DNA of 64,000 bases from Chlorella sorokiniana (GCA_025917655.1 CP084619.1:2108001-2172000); one strand, 5' to 3'. Numbered from the stretch's first letter, positions 1 to 12,700 are shown. Notes: generated from the letters alone by a model not told the origin. A program made the numbers and translations.

Positions 1-1782
1 TGCGTCAGCAGGTCAAAGGGCGGGTCAAAGTCGAGGGAGACTGGGTAGAGGCCCGTCGCCGCGTCGCGCTCCGCCATACGCGCCAGCGCAGCCGCCTCCG
101 CGTCCTCGCTGCGCTGCCGCCACCGCCTCGCCACCTCGCTCGTCACGCCCTGCACGCTGACCGCCCAGGGCCAGGCGCCGCCGCAGCCCAGCCGCCCGCG
201 CCGCCGCTCGTGCCGCCAGCAGCGGCCGGCCGCGGCGCTGGGTGGTGCAGCACCGCGACGCCGGGGTCCCCGGGGGCCAGCCCATACGCGGGCTCCTGCG
301 GCGCCGCAAAGCGCACGCGCGGCAGCAGGCGCACGCCCCAAGGGTCATCCCGGCGCGCGGGGTGCGCCGCCGCGTGCGCCAGCAGCACGTCTGTGAACAC
401 GCCCGCGCCGCTGCGCTCCGCCCCATCCAGGCGCGGGTCGGCGGAGAGCGGGCGCCGCCCGCCGCGCGCGCCGCCACCTCGTCGCACAACTCGCGCAGCA
501 GCGGGGTGACCGGGCGCCCCGCAAACACCCACGGCGCCAGCTGCCGCATGCGCACGTAGCTGCAGCCCAGCACCAAGAGGGGAGGGGGGAAGGTTCCCCG
601 CAAACATCAAACACCGGAGCGCAGAAGGAGGCAGCGGCCCACCAGGCCAGGCCCCAGTGGCCGCCGCTCACTAGGTCACCGACTGGGCGGCCACTACACC
701 CCGCCCGCCCCCATTCTCACCCTGCCTCCAGCGCTGCGCGCGGCCCAGGGAACTCGTTGTCCCAGCCCGCCACCAGGGTGTCGCCCGAGCGCAGCAGAGC
801 GTCGAGGGGCCGCACGCACTCGGTGTCCAGGTCGGCATACACGCCGCCGTGGCGCAGCACAACCATGTAGCTGCGGCGACAGCGGCCAAGAGCAAGGGGA
901 AGGGGGCGACCGCGGTGAACAAGTGCAGCGGCAGGTGAAGGGCAAGCGGGCAGCAAGGGCGGCGAGGAGGGCGCCAGCGGCTGGGGCAGCGGCGGCTGTG
1001 CGGGGGCGGCCGTTGGGAGCGGCGGCGCACCGGAAGAAGTCGGCGCGCTCCACGCCCTTGGCCAGGCGGCGGTACGCCTCCAGGTACTCGGGGAACTCTC
1101 GCCGCACAAAGTCCAGGCAGTCCTGCGGAGCAGCCGCGCGGCAGGCAGCGTGGGCCAGGCAAACCTCAGGCTGGGTGTTCCCGCTCGCCAGCTATACAAT
1201 CCTGCTGCTGCTTTGCTGCCGCAGCGGCAGCGCCACTCCACGCGTGCAGCAACCACAGGGGTTGGGAGGAGCAGGGCGTGGGCGGCAGCGAGTTTCGCTG
1301 CGCGTAGGCAGCGCACCTGGTCGCTGTACAGCCGCACTTCCCACCCCGGGTTCAGCAGCCGCCAGCTGGCCACGTAGGGGCGCAGGCGGGCGTCTAGAGC
1401 GCCCCGCGTGAGTCTGGTGGATGATGCGGGGGATGAGCTTGGGCTGCTGCGCCGCGGTGTGCCATGCGACAGGCACGCTGGCCGAGCCGTCGCCGTTCAG
1501 CCGCACCAGGTCAGCCAGATCTGGCTGAGGACTGCCAAATAAGTGCAAGCCCACGCGTGCTGCCACCATCACTGCGATCAGCGCCAGCAGTGTGCGCTGC
1601 ACGGTGGGACGCGCGTGCCACGGGCAGCTGCCGCGGGCATTCCGCCAGCTGCTGCGTCGCTGAGGCGTGCGGGGGTGCCGCCACGGCTTTGCATGCGTGA
1701 GCGGCAGCTCAGCACTGCTACGAGGGGACATCTCGGTGCTGCGAGGGGACAGAGCCCCGCCGCGGCCGCGCAGCGCCTCCAT
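1..1782 (-). CDS. OCH1-like GT32 glycosyltransferase, 3' end outside window
   Basis: Predicted Golgi type II membrane glycosyltransferase that transfers a sugar, probably mannose, onto glycans. The first in-frame ATG is at 1782. It opens a basic N-terminus followed by a hydrophobic anchor (RTLLALIAVMVAARVGL). The motif IPRIIHQT near 1415-1440 is the standard start of the GT32 DXD domain. Later exons give NPGWEVRLYSDQ (about 1340), a helix with FVRREFPEYLEAYRRLAKG (about 1090), and the sugar-nucleotide/metal site GGVYADLDTECVRPLD near 790-860. The segment at 570-250 gives the family pattern ending in SGAGVFTDVLLAH. The coding sequence runs off the window at base 1 (SLDFDPPFDLL). Near 445 the frame must shift by one base inside a G/C run to stay in the domain. 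The donor and acceptor identity are inferred from family only. It is transcribed away from PIG-V. Confidence 0.72.
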
Positions 1783-2355
1783 CTCGCGCCGCTGGGCGAC
1801 CAAGTGCCAGCAGCGGAGGAGGCAACAGCGGCTGCAGCAGCGCTGGCACTGTATCCCGGGTGTGCTATTGTAGAGCTAACGAGTCCATTGCAGCCGTAGT
1901 GGGAGGCCCCCGAGCCGTCGCGGCGCAGGAAGACTCGCAACGGAGAGGCTGAAGCAGCCGGGGCGCAGTGCTTGGCGGAAGTGTCGTTCGCTCTCAGCTG
2001 TTGTTAGGACTGCGCGCTGCGCGCCTGGGAGGGCGGGGATCCTCGACGGTCTGTCTCTGACAGCAAGAGGCTGAACAAGCGCTGGTATTTTGCGGACACA
2101 AATGCCAAGCTCGCAACACGAGAAAATGAGCGCCAATTGCCCCAACAGGAAACTCGTCTGCCATGCTTCGTGTGAGGCGTTGTCTGCCTGCGCCGCTGCC
2201 CCGCTGCTTCCCCTTCCGTGTTCTTGGTTTGTGAGCAACCAACAAAGCGAAATGACCATAAAAAGTCGGGTGTGCGCCCGCCCAAAGGCCGCTCGGTGAG
2301 CTGAGCTGAGCTGAGCAGCGCGGCTTGCACCCCCTTGAAAGGAGCCTGTCCACAA
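1783..2355. other. divergent intergenic region between GT32 and PIG-V genes
   Basis: About 570 bases separate two start codons facing away from each other, so this stretch should hold both promoters. It is visibly less GC-rich than the flanking exons. A short iterated tract of GAGCT units lies near 2296-2317. No coding potential with family similarity was recognised. Confidence 0.4.
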
Positions 2356-4257
2356 ATGGCTGTCACGGCCAGGAGGATATTGTTGGTGGCCCTCGCATCC
2401 AGGGCGGCCGTTCTGCTGGCCATGGTGCTGTCTAACTGGGCATTCGCCGACTTGGACAGCTCTGGCACGCTTCAAAGCTGGCCCTGCGCCTCGGATCAAA
2501 GTGCTGGTGGATCTGCAGGTGAGTGAAGGCCAACAACTGCCGCCCCAGTGCACAGCGTGATGCTGCGACAGCCATTGCCAGCCACCCCTCCCCCACACAT
2601 GGGCTGCCCCGTGTTCACCGGTTGCAGCTGTGCCTGCCACTGCATCCTTTGGCATGGGTCTGGCTGTCTGGGACACCGTGTACTTTGCAAGGGTGGCGCG
2701 GTGTGGCTACGAGACTGACAAAATCAACGCCTTCTTCCCGCTCCTGCCCGCCGCTATGCATGGCCTCAGCCACGCGACAGGTGTGCCTGAATTTGAAGTT
2801 CTACAGCTTGTCGCCAGCCAGCCTGCAGTGGACTACTTTTGGTGTTGATGCATGCCGAGCACGAGGTTGCCCCCATGTTTGCGCAGGGCTGTCTCGCTGG
2901 CTGCCACTGGACGCTGTTTACACCCTTGCCGGCCTCGCCATCAGCGTGGCTGCTTTCTGCATAGCGGCGCTGTGCCTGCATCGCCTTGGCCGCCGTGTGC
3001 TGATGTCCGGCAGCAGGGGAAGCGGCAGGGCGGCAGCCAGCAGTCACACGGCTGACGTGGCGCTGCTCCTCTTCTGCTGCAACCCAGCGTCTGTGTTCTA
3101 CTCGGCCGCCTATTCGGAGGCCCTGTTTGCCGCGTGCACGTGGGCCGCCTTGCTGCTGCTGCCGCACCACCATTGGGCAGGGGTAGCGGCGCTTACGGCG
3201 GCAGCCGCAGCCCGCTCCAACGGTCTGCTGGGCCTGTGGTTCCCGCTGCACAAGCTGCTGTCCACGTGGTTCCAACGGGCGGCGCCTCCTTGGGCGAGAT
3301 GGCGCGCACGCTGGCCAGCTGCTGCCTCATCCTGACTCCCTACATCGGCATGCAAGGCAAGGCACGGCGCGTTCGGCAGGCCTGAAGGGCAGCCTCCTGC
3401 GCTGCGGTATCGCACCGCTGCCGCTGTCTTTTCAATGCAATCACCATCTGCTGCCCCGCCCCTCTTTCACACTGGCTGCAGCCCAGGCATACATTGCGCA
3501 TTGCACTGCTGCGCCCATGGGCGTTGAGCGGCCCGCCTGGTGTGCTGCCCGCTGGCCCAGCGTGTATGGCTTCATCCAGGGGAGTACTGGGATGTGGGCC
3601 TGCTGCGCTTCTACCGAGACCCTGCCAGGGTGCGATGATGCCGTTGTTGGGCCTGATCGGCAGGCAGCCCCCAACGTTGTGTTAACAATGTCAACAAACA
3701 TGTGCTTAACCGCCATGTCATTAGGTCTGTCCTTCAATCATGTGCCTTCTGTTCCCGGCTGTTGCCTGCAGCTGCCAATGGTGCTCATGTCGCTGCCTGT
3801 GGCCTGGCTGTCGGTCAGCGGCTGCTGGGCCTACTTTTCGGCAGACTGGCAGCGTGCCCTCAGCCTGGGGCTGTACAGCAGAGCCCACCGGCCGCCAGCC
3901 TGGCTGGAAGGGCTGCAGCGATACTATACGGCGGCGGTGCGGCGGCACCTGCACATCATTGGCACTGGTGCGCGGGGCAGTAGCAAGGCTCGCCAGCCAG
4001 CCGGAGGCACCGCGCTGCAGCGCAGCGCCGAGGCCGCCCCGCTGGTCTACCACTGGGCGCTGATGACGGCCGTGGCTCTGCTGGTCATGCACGTCAATGT
4101 GGCCACCCGCTTCCTGTCGGCCTGTCCGCCGCTCTACTGGCATGCAGCCGAGTGGGCGGCGGCGGGCGGCTGGCGCACGCGCTTGCTCTGGCTCTGGTGC
4201 TTCGCCTATATTGCGCTGGGATGCCTGCTGTTTCCCAACTTTTATCCTTGGTGCTGA
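2356..4257 (+). CDS. PIGV: GPI mannosyltransferase 2 (PIG-V family)
   Basis: ER membrane alpha-1,6-mannosyltransferase that adds the second mannose to the GPI-anchor precursor from dolichol-phosphate mannose. Exon 1 (ATG at 2356) encodes a hydrophobic N-terminus ending ADLDSSGTLQSW. The next exon (from about 2631) gives the family hallmark AVWDTVYFARVARCGYETD and AFFPLLPAAMHGL. A later exon (about 2900-3300) holds two membrane segments and the pattern NPASVFYSAAYSEALFA. Near 3580-3635 another frame gives EYWDVGLLRFYRDPAR, the PIG-V motif after the luminal loop. The last exon (from about 3770) has further membrane helices, NVATRFLSACPPLYWH and the typical ending LLFPNFYPWC before the stop at 4257. 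Family assignment is firm. The exon borders between 3340 and 3770 are approximate. Confidence 0.88.
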
Positions 4258-4357
4258 TAGCCTGTGGCATGTGCGCTGGGTTGTGCGCCAGGCGCTGGAG
4301 GCACAGCGCGGAAGGGCCGAGAGTGGCAAGAGTGACGCGTCATGACGCTATGCCCGA

Positions 4358-5087
4358 GTGGCGGCCCTCCTGGCATGGACTGCCCAGCGTGATTCAGGCG
4401 CAGAGAGTTGTGCACGGCATTCGGCGGCGAGCCATGACCTCGTTCTTCGTGGTGCCCACGTTTGTGCCCCCACGCTCGAGCAGCTTGTGAAGGAACCCGA
4501 CGAGGTGGCTATCATCGTCTCTCAGGAGGCCAAGATCACTCAGGAGGTGCGCTGGATTTATCAATGCAAGCACAGAGGCAGGGAGGCGCACCCTGTGCCG
4601 AGCGATCATTTCCGCTCTCTTCACCTGTTCCTGCAGCTGACAGAGGTGCGTGAGTACAACCGTGACACGGAGCCCTTGGGAGTCATCGCTGCCCAGGAGG
4701 AGCTGGAGTCTGAGCAGGACGACGGGCTCACATCTGACGGAGGCGGGTCGTCGCTGTGCTGCTTTCTTATGTGTGGCATGCGCCCTTCCCCCTCCTCTTT
4801 TTGCCAGCCTAGCTGTTCCATCTACATCCCCTGCAGAGTTCACGGAGGAGGAAGACGAGGACGAGGACGAGGAGACGGGAGAGGAGTTGGAGGAGGAGTT
4901 TAACCAGGGCGAGGGCACAGACATTGATGATGACGCAAGTGCGGCCCTGGCGCGCATGCTCCTGCCAGTGGCCGTTGCAGGGTTACAGCTGCGCATGCGC
5001 ACAGGAATGCCATCGCGCCGACTTTATAGGTCAGCCACCAAACCCCTCCCCCTCACACCCCCACCCCGCGCAGGCGACGCCATGTGA
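4358..5087 (+). CDS. acidic hypothetical protein, exon structure tentative
   Basis: I do not recognise this gene. A plausible exon ends with LVKEPDEVAIIVSQEAKITQ before a GT donor near 4546. The next could start after the CAG at about 4636 and reads LTEVREYNRDTEPLGV, followed by an acidic, Ser/Gly-rich stretch. A last exon after the CAG near 4836 encodes FTEEEDEDEDEETGEELEEE and then a D-rich segment, ending at a stop at 5087. The acidic runs favour this strand and frame over the Ser-rich antisense reading. The gene lies about 100 bases after the PIG-V stop and 90 before the SNM1 start, so it may be very compact. The start and splicing are guesses. No function is proposed. Confidence 0.35.
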
Positions 5088-5174
5088 CGCGCCTCTCGCA
5101 CCGGCACGCTCGGCGGCAGTCTGCGCCGCCACCTGTTGTTAGCCAGCTCACTGCTTCCCTGCTGCCAGCCAGGC

Positions 5175-8128
5175 ATGGCAAGCCAGGTGGAGGGCGTCAA
5201 GTGGGTGCCCGGCACGTCCTTCATCGTCGACGGCTTCCGCTTCCAGCACCCAGCCTGCACAGCCTACTTCCTCACCCACGCCCACAGCGACCACACCACC
5301 GGCCTCACCCAGGCCTTCTCAGCGGGTGGGCAGCGGCGGGCGAGCGGGCTTGCCAGTACAACGTGTGTTGCCGCGTGCGCAGGCGGCCACCCCTGGTGCC
5401 CGGCCCGATATTGACTCTCTGGCTGCAGCCGCCGCCCCCATCTACTTGATTGCTTTCTTCCAGACCCACCACCCACCCCGCCACCCACCCCACAGGCCCC
5501 ATCTTTTGCTCCCCCATCACTGCCCGCCTGCTGCGCCACGACATTGGGGTGCGACCCGACCTGCTGCGCATGCTGCCCCCTGACCAGCCCGCTGTGGTCG
5601 GCGGCGTTTCGGTGATGCCCATAGACGCCAACCACTGCCCTGGCGCCGTCATGTTTCTGTTCGAGGTGCCGCGCGGCGCGCGCCGCCCTGTCACGGCGCC
5701 GCCGTCGGCAGCATCCATGGCGGCAAGGCGAGGCCGCCTGGGCCGGGCAGAGGCGGTCAGGGCCGCTCTCTCGTGCTGCACACGGGCGACATGCGGTGGC
5801 ACGGCGGCATGGCACTTCACCCGGCGCTGACGGGGCGCCAACTGGACGTGCTGATGCTGGACACCACGTACGCCACGCCGCGCTGGAGCTTTCCGCCGCA
5901 GGACGACGCGGTGGCGCTGCTGGTGGCGGCGCTGAGGCGCGAGGCGGAGGCGGGGCCGCCGGGTGAGCTGGCCGCTTAGCCTTGGTCCACCTCGGGGCAT
6001 GCACTTTTCTGTCTCACTCCTGCTTGGTGCGCAAGCAGCGCCTCTCCCTGCGCCGTTCCCCCATCGCTCCACGTGGGTGGTGCGCGTTGCCCCGGCGCAG
6101 GCGGCGTGCTGTTTGTGGTGGGCAGCTACCACGTGGGCAAGGAGCGCGCCTACCTGGGTGCTGCCCACGCGCTGGGCTGGCGCGTGCATTGCTCCCCCGC
6201 CAAGCACAGGGTGGGCCCCGGTTTCCGGCGGCGGGCGGCGGGCGGCACGCGCTGGCCAGCCTGCCCACGCAGCATGCCTGCCTGCCTGCCCCTCCACCCC
6301 ACCTCGACCCGCCCGCTGCCGGCCCTGCTGCAGCTGCTGCGCCTGCTGGGCCTGCCCCGCCACTGGCTGGACCTGGTGACAGCGGTGCCGGAGGAGGCGC
6401 AGGTGGGCGCACGGATGGCGGCGCCCTGGCTGGCCTGCGCGGCGCCCAGGGTGCTGTGCGTGGCTGGCTGACTTCCCTCGGGCGCTGGGGAGCCGCTGGC
6501 AGTGCACGCTGTGCAGGCCTTTTCCCAGCCCACCCCTCCCCGTGGCTGTGCGCCCTCGTGCTGGGCCCTGCCGTATGCCGGGATCATGTTGCTGAGCGCC
6601 CCCTCCCCCTCCCGCAGATGCACGTGCTGGGCATGGGGAGCAGCTGCACCCGCAGGCGCTGGCCGACCGCATCGCGGGCACCCGCTGGCAGCGCGTGGTC
6701 GCCGTCAAGCCCACAGGCACGGACGCTGGGGGGGAGGGAAGGGGTTGGCGGCACTATTGGCAGGCTGGACATGCTGGCTGCAAAGCATGCGAGTCGCCAG
6801 GGCGGCCTAGGCCCGACCTGGGCCTTGCCAGATGCACTCGAGTCGACGCAAGTGGCCTCAGGCGTGCCCTCACGCGGTGCTGTGGCCGCCGTGCAGGGTG
6901 GACGTGGCGTGCGAGCGGCAAGCTGGATGTGCGGGTGGAGGGGTGCGTCACGCTGGTGGGGGTGCCCTACTCGGAGCACAGCAGCTTCCAGGAGCTGCGG
7001 TGAGCAGGGAGGGAGGGCGGTACGGGCGGGGGCCTGTGGGACGGAAACCCTCGCCGCTTGTTGCGGATATAAGAGTGTTGCGGCCGCTGCTGCCAACGCC
7101 ACCCAGCAAAGCGCAAAGCGCACAAACCGCAGCCCTTGTGCACTGTCGGTTGTGCCGCCCGCTGGCATGCACCGACCTCCGCCCACCGCCCGTGCAGGGA
7201 CTGCGTGCGCTCGCTGCGCCCGCGCCGCATCATCCCCACCGTCAATGCGGGCGACGCAGCCCGCAGCCGCGCCATTGTGGACCGCTTTGCCGACCTGATG
7301 GACCTCTCGGCAGACCGCTCCCGCCTGGACTGCTACCTGCAGCGGCGGACGCCAAAGGCGGAGGGCGCAGCGGCGGGGGAGGCTGCCAGGCTGGAGGACA
7401 CGCCTGCTGCGGCTGTGCAGGGCGCCACGGGCGAAGCAGCTGCCTGCGGGGCAGGGCAGCAGGCTATGCAGCGGCCGGCGGATGCAAGCTGCTCGAGCCC
7501 GGGCAACTCGCATGGCAGCACTGGCGCCGCCCAGAGCGCGGAGAGAGAGGTTCTTGGTGCCAGCAGCGGCCACCACGTCGTGGGCAGCGCGTGTGCTGCA
7601 CAGGCCGCCGCGCCTGTGCCTGCGTCCGGCATGGCAGCCGAGCTGCCTGCACCAGTCCTGCGCACGGCCCGCTGCGGCGCCCTGCCTCCCTTCCCAGCAG
7701 TCCTCACTGCGATAGCCGCGGAGGCGGCAGCACCCAGTGCTGCTGCCGCTGCATCCCCTCCTCGTGCCGGCGCCGCAGCAGCAGCCCAGCAGGAGGAGGC
7801 CAGCGAGGTCGTCGACCTTACTGTGGAGGACGTCGAGGATGCGGCGGCGACCCCTCTGCCGAGCCTAGCCAAGAACAAGGTGGCCAGCGGCGGGAGGAAG
7901 CGCAGGGTCCCTCCCGGCAGCGGGGGTGCTCTCAAGCAGGGCACCCTGAAGCGTTTTTCTCCGCTGGCAAGAAGGGCTGACAGGCAGAGGCTTGGCACAG
8001 CCACGCGCCGCCCTTTCGTGCTAAGCCACGCCTTAAGATACTGTTTACTTGGACCTGCTCGGCAATGCCTTCAACTCCGCTTCAATCTGCTGATTGCTCA
8101 TGCTTCCATGACCCTCTTTTTCCTATGA
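5175..8128 (+). CDS. SNM1/PSO2-type DNA cross-link repair 5' exonuclease
   Basis: Metallo-beta-lactamase/beta-CASP nuclease of the SNM1/PSO2/DCLRE1 family, expected to trim DNA ends and unhook interstrand cross-links in the nucleus. The ATG at 5175 opens a short N-terminus. Motif 2 follows at once (FLTHAHSDHTTGL, about 5270), supplying metal ligands. Exon 2 carries PIFCSPITARLL and the family signature DANHCPGAVMFLFEVP (about 5625-5675). Then come LVLHTGDMRW (about 5772), LMLDTTYATPRW, the beta-CASP strand VLFVVGSYHVGKERAYLGAA (about 6100-6165), a C-terminal histidine motif VPYSEHSSFQEL (about 6960) and LRPRRIIPTVN (about 7210-7245). The rest is a low-complexity Ala/Pro/Gln tail with EVVDLTVEDVED and KQGTLKRF near the end. 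One frame change near 5695 lies in a G/C-rich stretch. The stop is at 8128 if the last exon is unspliced. Confidence 0.87.
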
Positions 8129-8424
8129 ATTGGCTGCTATGAGCGCATAGCTTCTTGCAAGTACAGCCCAGCATGCTAGCTGGCCCCATTTGCCGCTGCG
8201 CCTGCCTCGGCTGCCTGCCTGAGGAGCGCTGCTGCTGCTGCCAGGTCTTGTGCGCTCCCTGACAGCGCCGCGTCTGCCTGCGCCACGCACTGCCTGCAGC
8301 AGAGCGGGGCTGGGCAGGAGGGAGCCAGTTGTATAACAAGCACGCAGCCCCTGCCCCGCACAACACACGGCCCTGCCTTCCAACTCCAGGCCTGCATGCA
8401 ATGTGAGCAGCGACGTGCGCGAGC

Positions 8425-9314
8425 TCACCGCAGCTCCTGTGCCGCCCGCCGCCGTTCCGCCAGCTCCGCGCCCAGCGTGTGGAGCAGCGTCTGCCGCGCC
8501 TGCACCGGGCGCAGCAGGTTGCACAGGTGCTGCATGTTGCGCAGTACCGCCGACACGTTCTCCACCTGGAGGGCCACGGCAGGGGTGGCGGGGGAAGAGG
8601 GTCGGCTCAGAAGGGGGTGGGGCAACCTTTGCCTATCATAGCCAGCGCCAGGCCTTCAGGCGGCTGGGCAAAACAGGCCACAGCAGCAGACGCCTCCAGC
8701 CGTGCCCTGCAGACGGCAGTGATTCATGTGAATAGCTGCAGTCTCATGCCAGCACACCTGCCGCGCCCACATGCTGGGTTTGTCCACCAGCACACCGAGC
8801 AGCTCCAGCAGCTGTGCCGCCAGCTCCCGGTGCAGAGCCAGCAGTTGAGCCTTGAAGTCTGAGCGTGGGAGCACGGGGCAACAACCATAAAATCACGGGG
8901 ACACTCGAAAATGTGCCAGATCCTGTAAACCCGTGTGTTTGAAAAACTCACATCAGACTTGGGTTTGCGCCGGTTGGGCACACTCACCTACGCTCCCGTC
9001 TGGCCGTGCTGGGAAGAGCTGGCGCCCTGTTAGTGGCGGCAAAACCACCTGTGTCTGCATGTATGTAAGGACAGTATAGTGTACTTGTAACGTGATCCTG
9101 GTTGATTTGAATACAAGGAAACAACAGAGAAACTTACCGAATCTGCGATGCCAAACTGCTGGTAGTCGCCCTCCACCGGCGGCGGCGGGAGCGGCGGCAG
9201 AGGACGCTCTTGGCTGCCATCGGCGTCGCTGTGATACAGGCTATAGAAGGGCGGCGGTGGGGGATATAATTGTTGCTGCTGTGGCTGCTGCTGCTGCTGC
9301 TGCTGGGCTGCCAT
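8425..9314 (-). CDS. MED7: Mediator complex subunit 7 (MED7)
   Basis: Middle-module subunit of the RNA polymerase II Mediator complex in the nucleus. The ATG at 9314 is followed by a Gln-rich start and the family signature YPPPPPFYSLYHSD, then LPPPPVEGDYQQFGI. A short exon near 8990-9030 reads RQLFPARPDGSVG, matching the linker before the helical part. The next exon (about 8860-8757) gives DFKAQLLALHRELAAQLLEL and VLVDKPSMWARQV. The last exon (about 8575-8428) gives VENVSAVLRNMQHLCNLLRP and QARQTLLHTLGAELAERRRA, with a stop at 8425. The order matches MED7 from N- to C-terminus, including the long helix that pairs with MED21. The poly-Gln run at the extreme N-terminus is the only unusual trait. 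It faces the SNM1 gene tail to tail. Confidence 0.88.
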
Positions 9315-9735
9315 CGCAGCAGTGTGTGGAAGGTCGAGGCAACCTTTTGATTCACTGTAGGGATGTTGAAGTGAGCATCAACGCAAAACACGGCAGTTCA
9401 TTCTTGAAACAAAGGCCGCGTGACAGGTACCTGCTGTGTACCGGCAGTGGCACATTTTGGTGGTTCTGTTTCCACTTGACCAGCATCAGCATTTTTCAAT
9501 CAACGCTTTCCTAGTTGCTGCACCATTCACCGGAACCGAACACTCCTAGTTGACTTAGTTTCGTTCTAGATATCCTGTAAACCGTGCCGGAAGGCGTATT
9601 CCAACGCCTACGAGCTTTTAACATCAGACAATACCGTGAAACACGCTACCGGAATATCGACTTCCTGGCCGAGCAGGCACTTGCAATTCACGTGGTGCTG
9701 GCGGGGCTTGTGTGACATCCCCGGATCACTTGTGC
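9315..9735. promoter_or_regulatory. divergent promoter region of MED7 and SERGT genes
   Basis: About 420 bases lie between two outward-facing start codons. The stretch 9480-9720 is clearly AT-richer than the surroundings. An inverted repeat (AGGCGT / ACGCCT around a six-base loop) lies at 9593-9610. No TATA box position can be assigned with confidence. Confidence 0.35.
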
Positions 9736-12700
9736 ATGGTACAGCTGCTCTGGTGCACAGCCATCACCCTGCTCTTGCTGACAGGCAGAGTGACGGCTAG
9801 GCGCGTGTCGCCGTCCAGCGCGCTCAGCACGCCCCACACAGTGTTTGCTGCAGAATGCAAGTGAGAACAACAACAAAAGACAACTTGCACAAAGCTTCCT
9901 GCATATGTTTGTATGGCGCCCCTGCTTGGCCTCACCGCGTGGCTCTCGGCTGCTGGCGCCCCCGCTCTCATCTCCCGTCGCCACCTGCCCGCAGCCATTA
10001 CATGGATTGGCAGAGTATCGCTGTGGTCTACTCCCACCGCAAGGCGAGGGTGGCAGGGCCCATCACCAGGCAAGTTCACGACGGGCATGCTGGAACTGGG
10101 ATCAACGACGGCTCACGCCGTCCAGCACAGACGTGCAGCTGGGCCCACGCAGCACCTTGCCCTGCCTGCTCACAGGCTGCTCACGTGCAGCGAGGCAGAC
10201 CTGGCCAGGTACCCAAACGTCGACCTCGTGCCCACTCATGTTGCTCCCAGGTGAGTGCTGCGGGGCCTCCAGCCGCGTACAGGTGCCTGCAAGTGGGTCG
10301 GCGGCAGACCAGGCGCTTTGCCCCAACCCCAATCAGCTGGACCTTCAACCCCCACAACAACGACACCTACCTTGCATACAACAAGCCAGGTGCCATCATG
10401 CACTGGCTGCAGACGGTGAGCTTTCCAGAGTGTTTACAGCGTGCTTCCATACTGGCTGCTCTTGTGCCTGCCCCACCTGCCCGATCGCCACGTCGAATGC
10501 CACACCCACACGCCTGCTGTATGCCGTCCTGCTGCTGGGCAGGCACCACCAAAGGAGGACTGGATTCTGGTGATCGATCCAGACATGATAATGCGCGACA
10601 GCTTTGCCGACTGGGGGCGCATGTATGGCGCAGGTGAGGCCACCACCTGCATGCGGGCACCCCCAGCCGGATGCCGTTAAATGCACAGCAGCTGCTTGCA
10701 GGCTTGCGTGTGCAGCCCCGCAAGGCAGGCCCTGCTGTTGGCTACCGCACAAGCGCTGACGCCATCCCTGTGCGCCCACTGTGCAGAGCGCGGCTGGGCG
10801 GTCAGTGTGCACTTTGGGTACATGCAGGGCGTGGCCAACAACTTGTCCGACACGCACGTGCCCCAGATACCGCCACGCCAGGACGCGCTGGCAGGTACGC
10901 GCGCATCACTCAACCGCTGTGTCCTCTGCCTGGATGCCGGCTGCCCATCTTGCCGATTTTTGCCGTGCTATTAGCCCTCAGCCTCCGGACCAATGCCGGT
11001 GGGCCCAGACGGCATGCAGCTGCCGTCCCACGGCTGCTTCCCAAACCGCATGCAGCTCCACGCCACCGTTGCTTAGCGCGCCCTCCGCCCCCCCCCCTCT
11101 CGGTCGTGCAGGGCCTCGTGGGCGCCGCGGCGACCAGACTAGCGGCGTCGTTCTGATGCAGCGCGACGACCTCGCAGCCGTGGCCCCGCTGTGGCTGCAC
11201 TACTCTGAGGTGCCGGGAGGGCGGAGACCCTGGGGAGGGCCCTGAGGGCGTGTTTGACAGCAGATGGGTAGCTCAGGCAGAAGCCCTGCCTCTCACTGAG
11301 CAACGCCCGGCAGGGAGCTGTCGGGCGCCAGACTCAGCGTGCGGCAGCGCAGGGGGACTGCAACCGATGGCACACACTCTTGCAGCCCTGCCCCTGCTCG
11401 CCTGCTCGCCGGCCATCAAACATCCACCCCTTTCCTCTTCCCCCTTGTTGCCCACCCCCTCAACCAGGGCCCCTGCCACCCGGCCTGCCTGCAGGCGGTG
11501 CGTGACGACCCACTGGCCTGGAACGAGACGGGGACGAGTGGGCGCAGCAGCCGGGCGCAAGCCCTGGATCGCCGAGATGTACGGCTACTCCTTTGGGGCT
11601 GCATCGGCGGGGTGTGGCACCGCGTGGACGCCATGGCCCAGCTGTACCCGGGCTACACCGCACACGGTGGGAGCGCGCTGCCTGCCTGCACCCGCCGACC
11701 CGCGCGCTGGAGGGAAGAGGAGGCAGGCATCATGCCGCGCTTGATGCGCTGCTCGACGGCTGGCCGCCCGATGCCGCTGCCCTGCAGACAAGCCGCTCAT
11801 CCTGCACTATGGCCGCTTGTTTGAGACCGGCGGCTACAAGTGGCAGAAGCACTGGTTCTTCTCTTTCAAGGCCTTGCAGGTGCTCATGTGGTTGCGTGCT
11901 GCCTGGTGCGGCGGGGGCTGTGCTGGCAACCGGTCGTCAAGCGCACCAAACAATCACCGCTGCGCCGCACCGCAGTGCCCTCCGTGGCCGCACTTGCGCC
12001 GCTCGCTGGCCGACAAGAGCGAGGCGGAGGGCATCACAGGGGGCCTGTTCCCGCACCCGCCTCACCCCCGGCAGTTTGCAGCGCTGGTGAGGCTGCTGGC
12101 TGCGTGCCGCTCCCCCGAGCCACTGGCTACGCCCCCTGCACCTGCTGCTTGCCCTGCGCCCGCCCTTCACAACGGGGCTGCCGCCCGCCGCTGGTGCAGC
12201 CGGCTCTGAGCGCTACCAACAGCTGCTGTCCACCTCGGTCATCGCCACCCTGAACGCCGCGCTGTGCGAGCGCCACCTGGGGGCCTGCCCCCCAGCGAGG
12301 AGCTGCGCCGCGAGTGCGGCAAGGTGGGCTGCGGGGTTTGCTGGGCGGCGCGCTTCAAGCGGCGCTTGTGCTGCCCCGCGCGCCTGGCCTGCAGCTGGCC
12401 CAGCCTTCTGTCGGCTGCCCTCCTCTGCTCATGCTGGTTTTGCGCTGCTGCTTGGGCAGGCCAAGGCGATTGAGATGGCCGCGGACGCCGCCATCCTGGA
12501 GATTGAGCGGGGCAGGGCTCCCGGCTCGCAGCGCATCTGCGTTGACACGTGAGCGGCAGCCACCCAGCCCACCGGCTGGCCGGCCTTGCAGCAAGTGTGC
12601 TGTCCTCGCTGTTCCCAGACCAGCTGCTGCTACACCGGCTTCTCCCGAAGCAAGAACAGCCAGAAACGCCCCTTTGCCGCCACTCATTCTCTCCCTCCCA

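Noticed and set aside
4394-5002. Minus-strand Ser-rich ORF of about 200 codons
   Set aside because: The poly-Ser run is the antisense of a Glu/Asp run. The plus strand gives better splice sites and composition.
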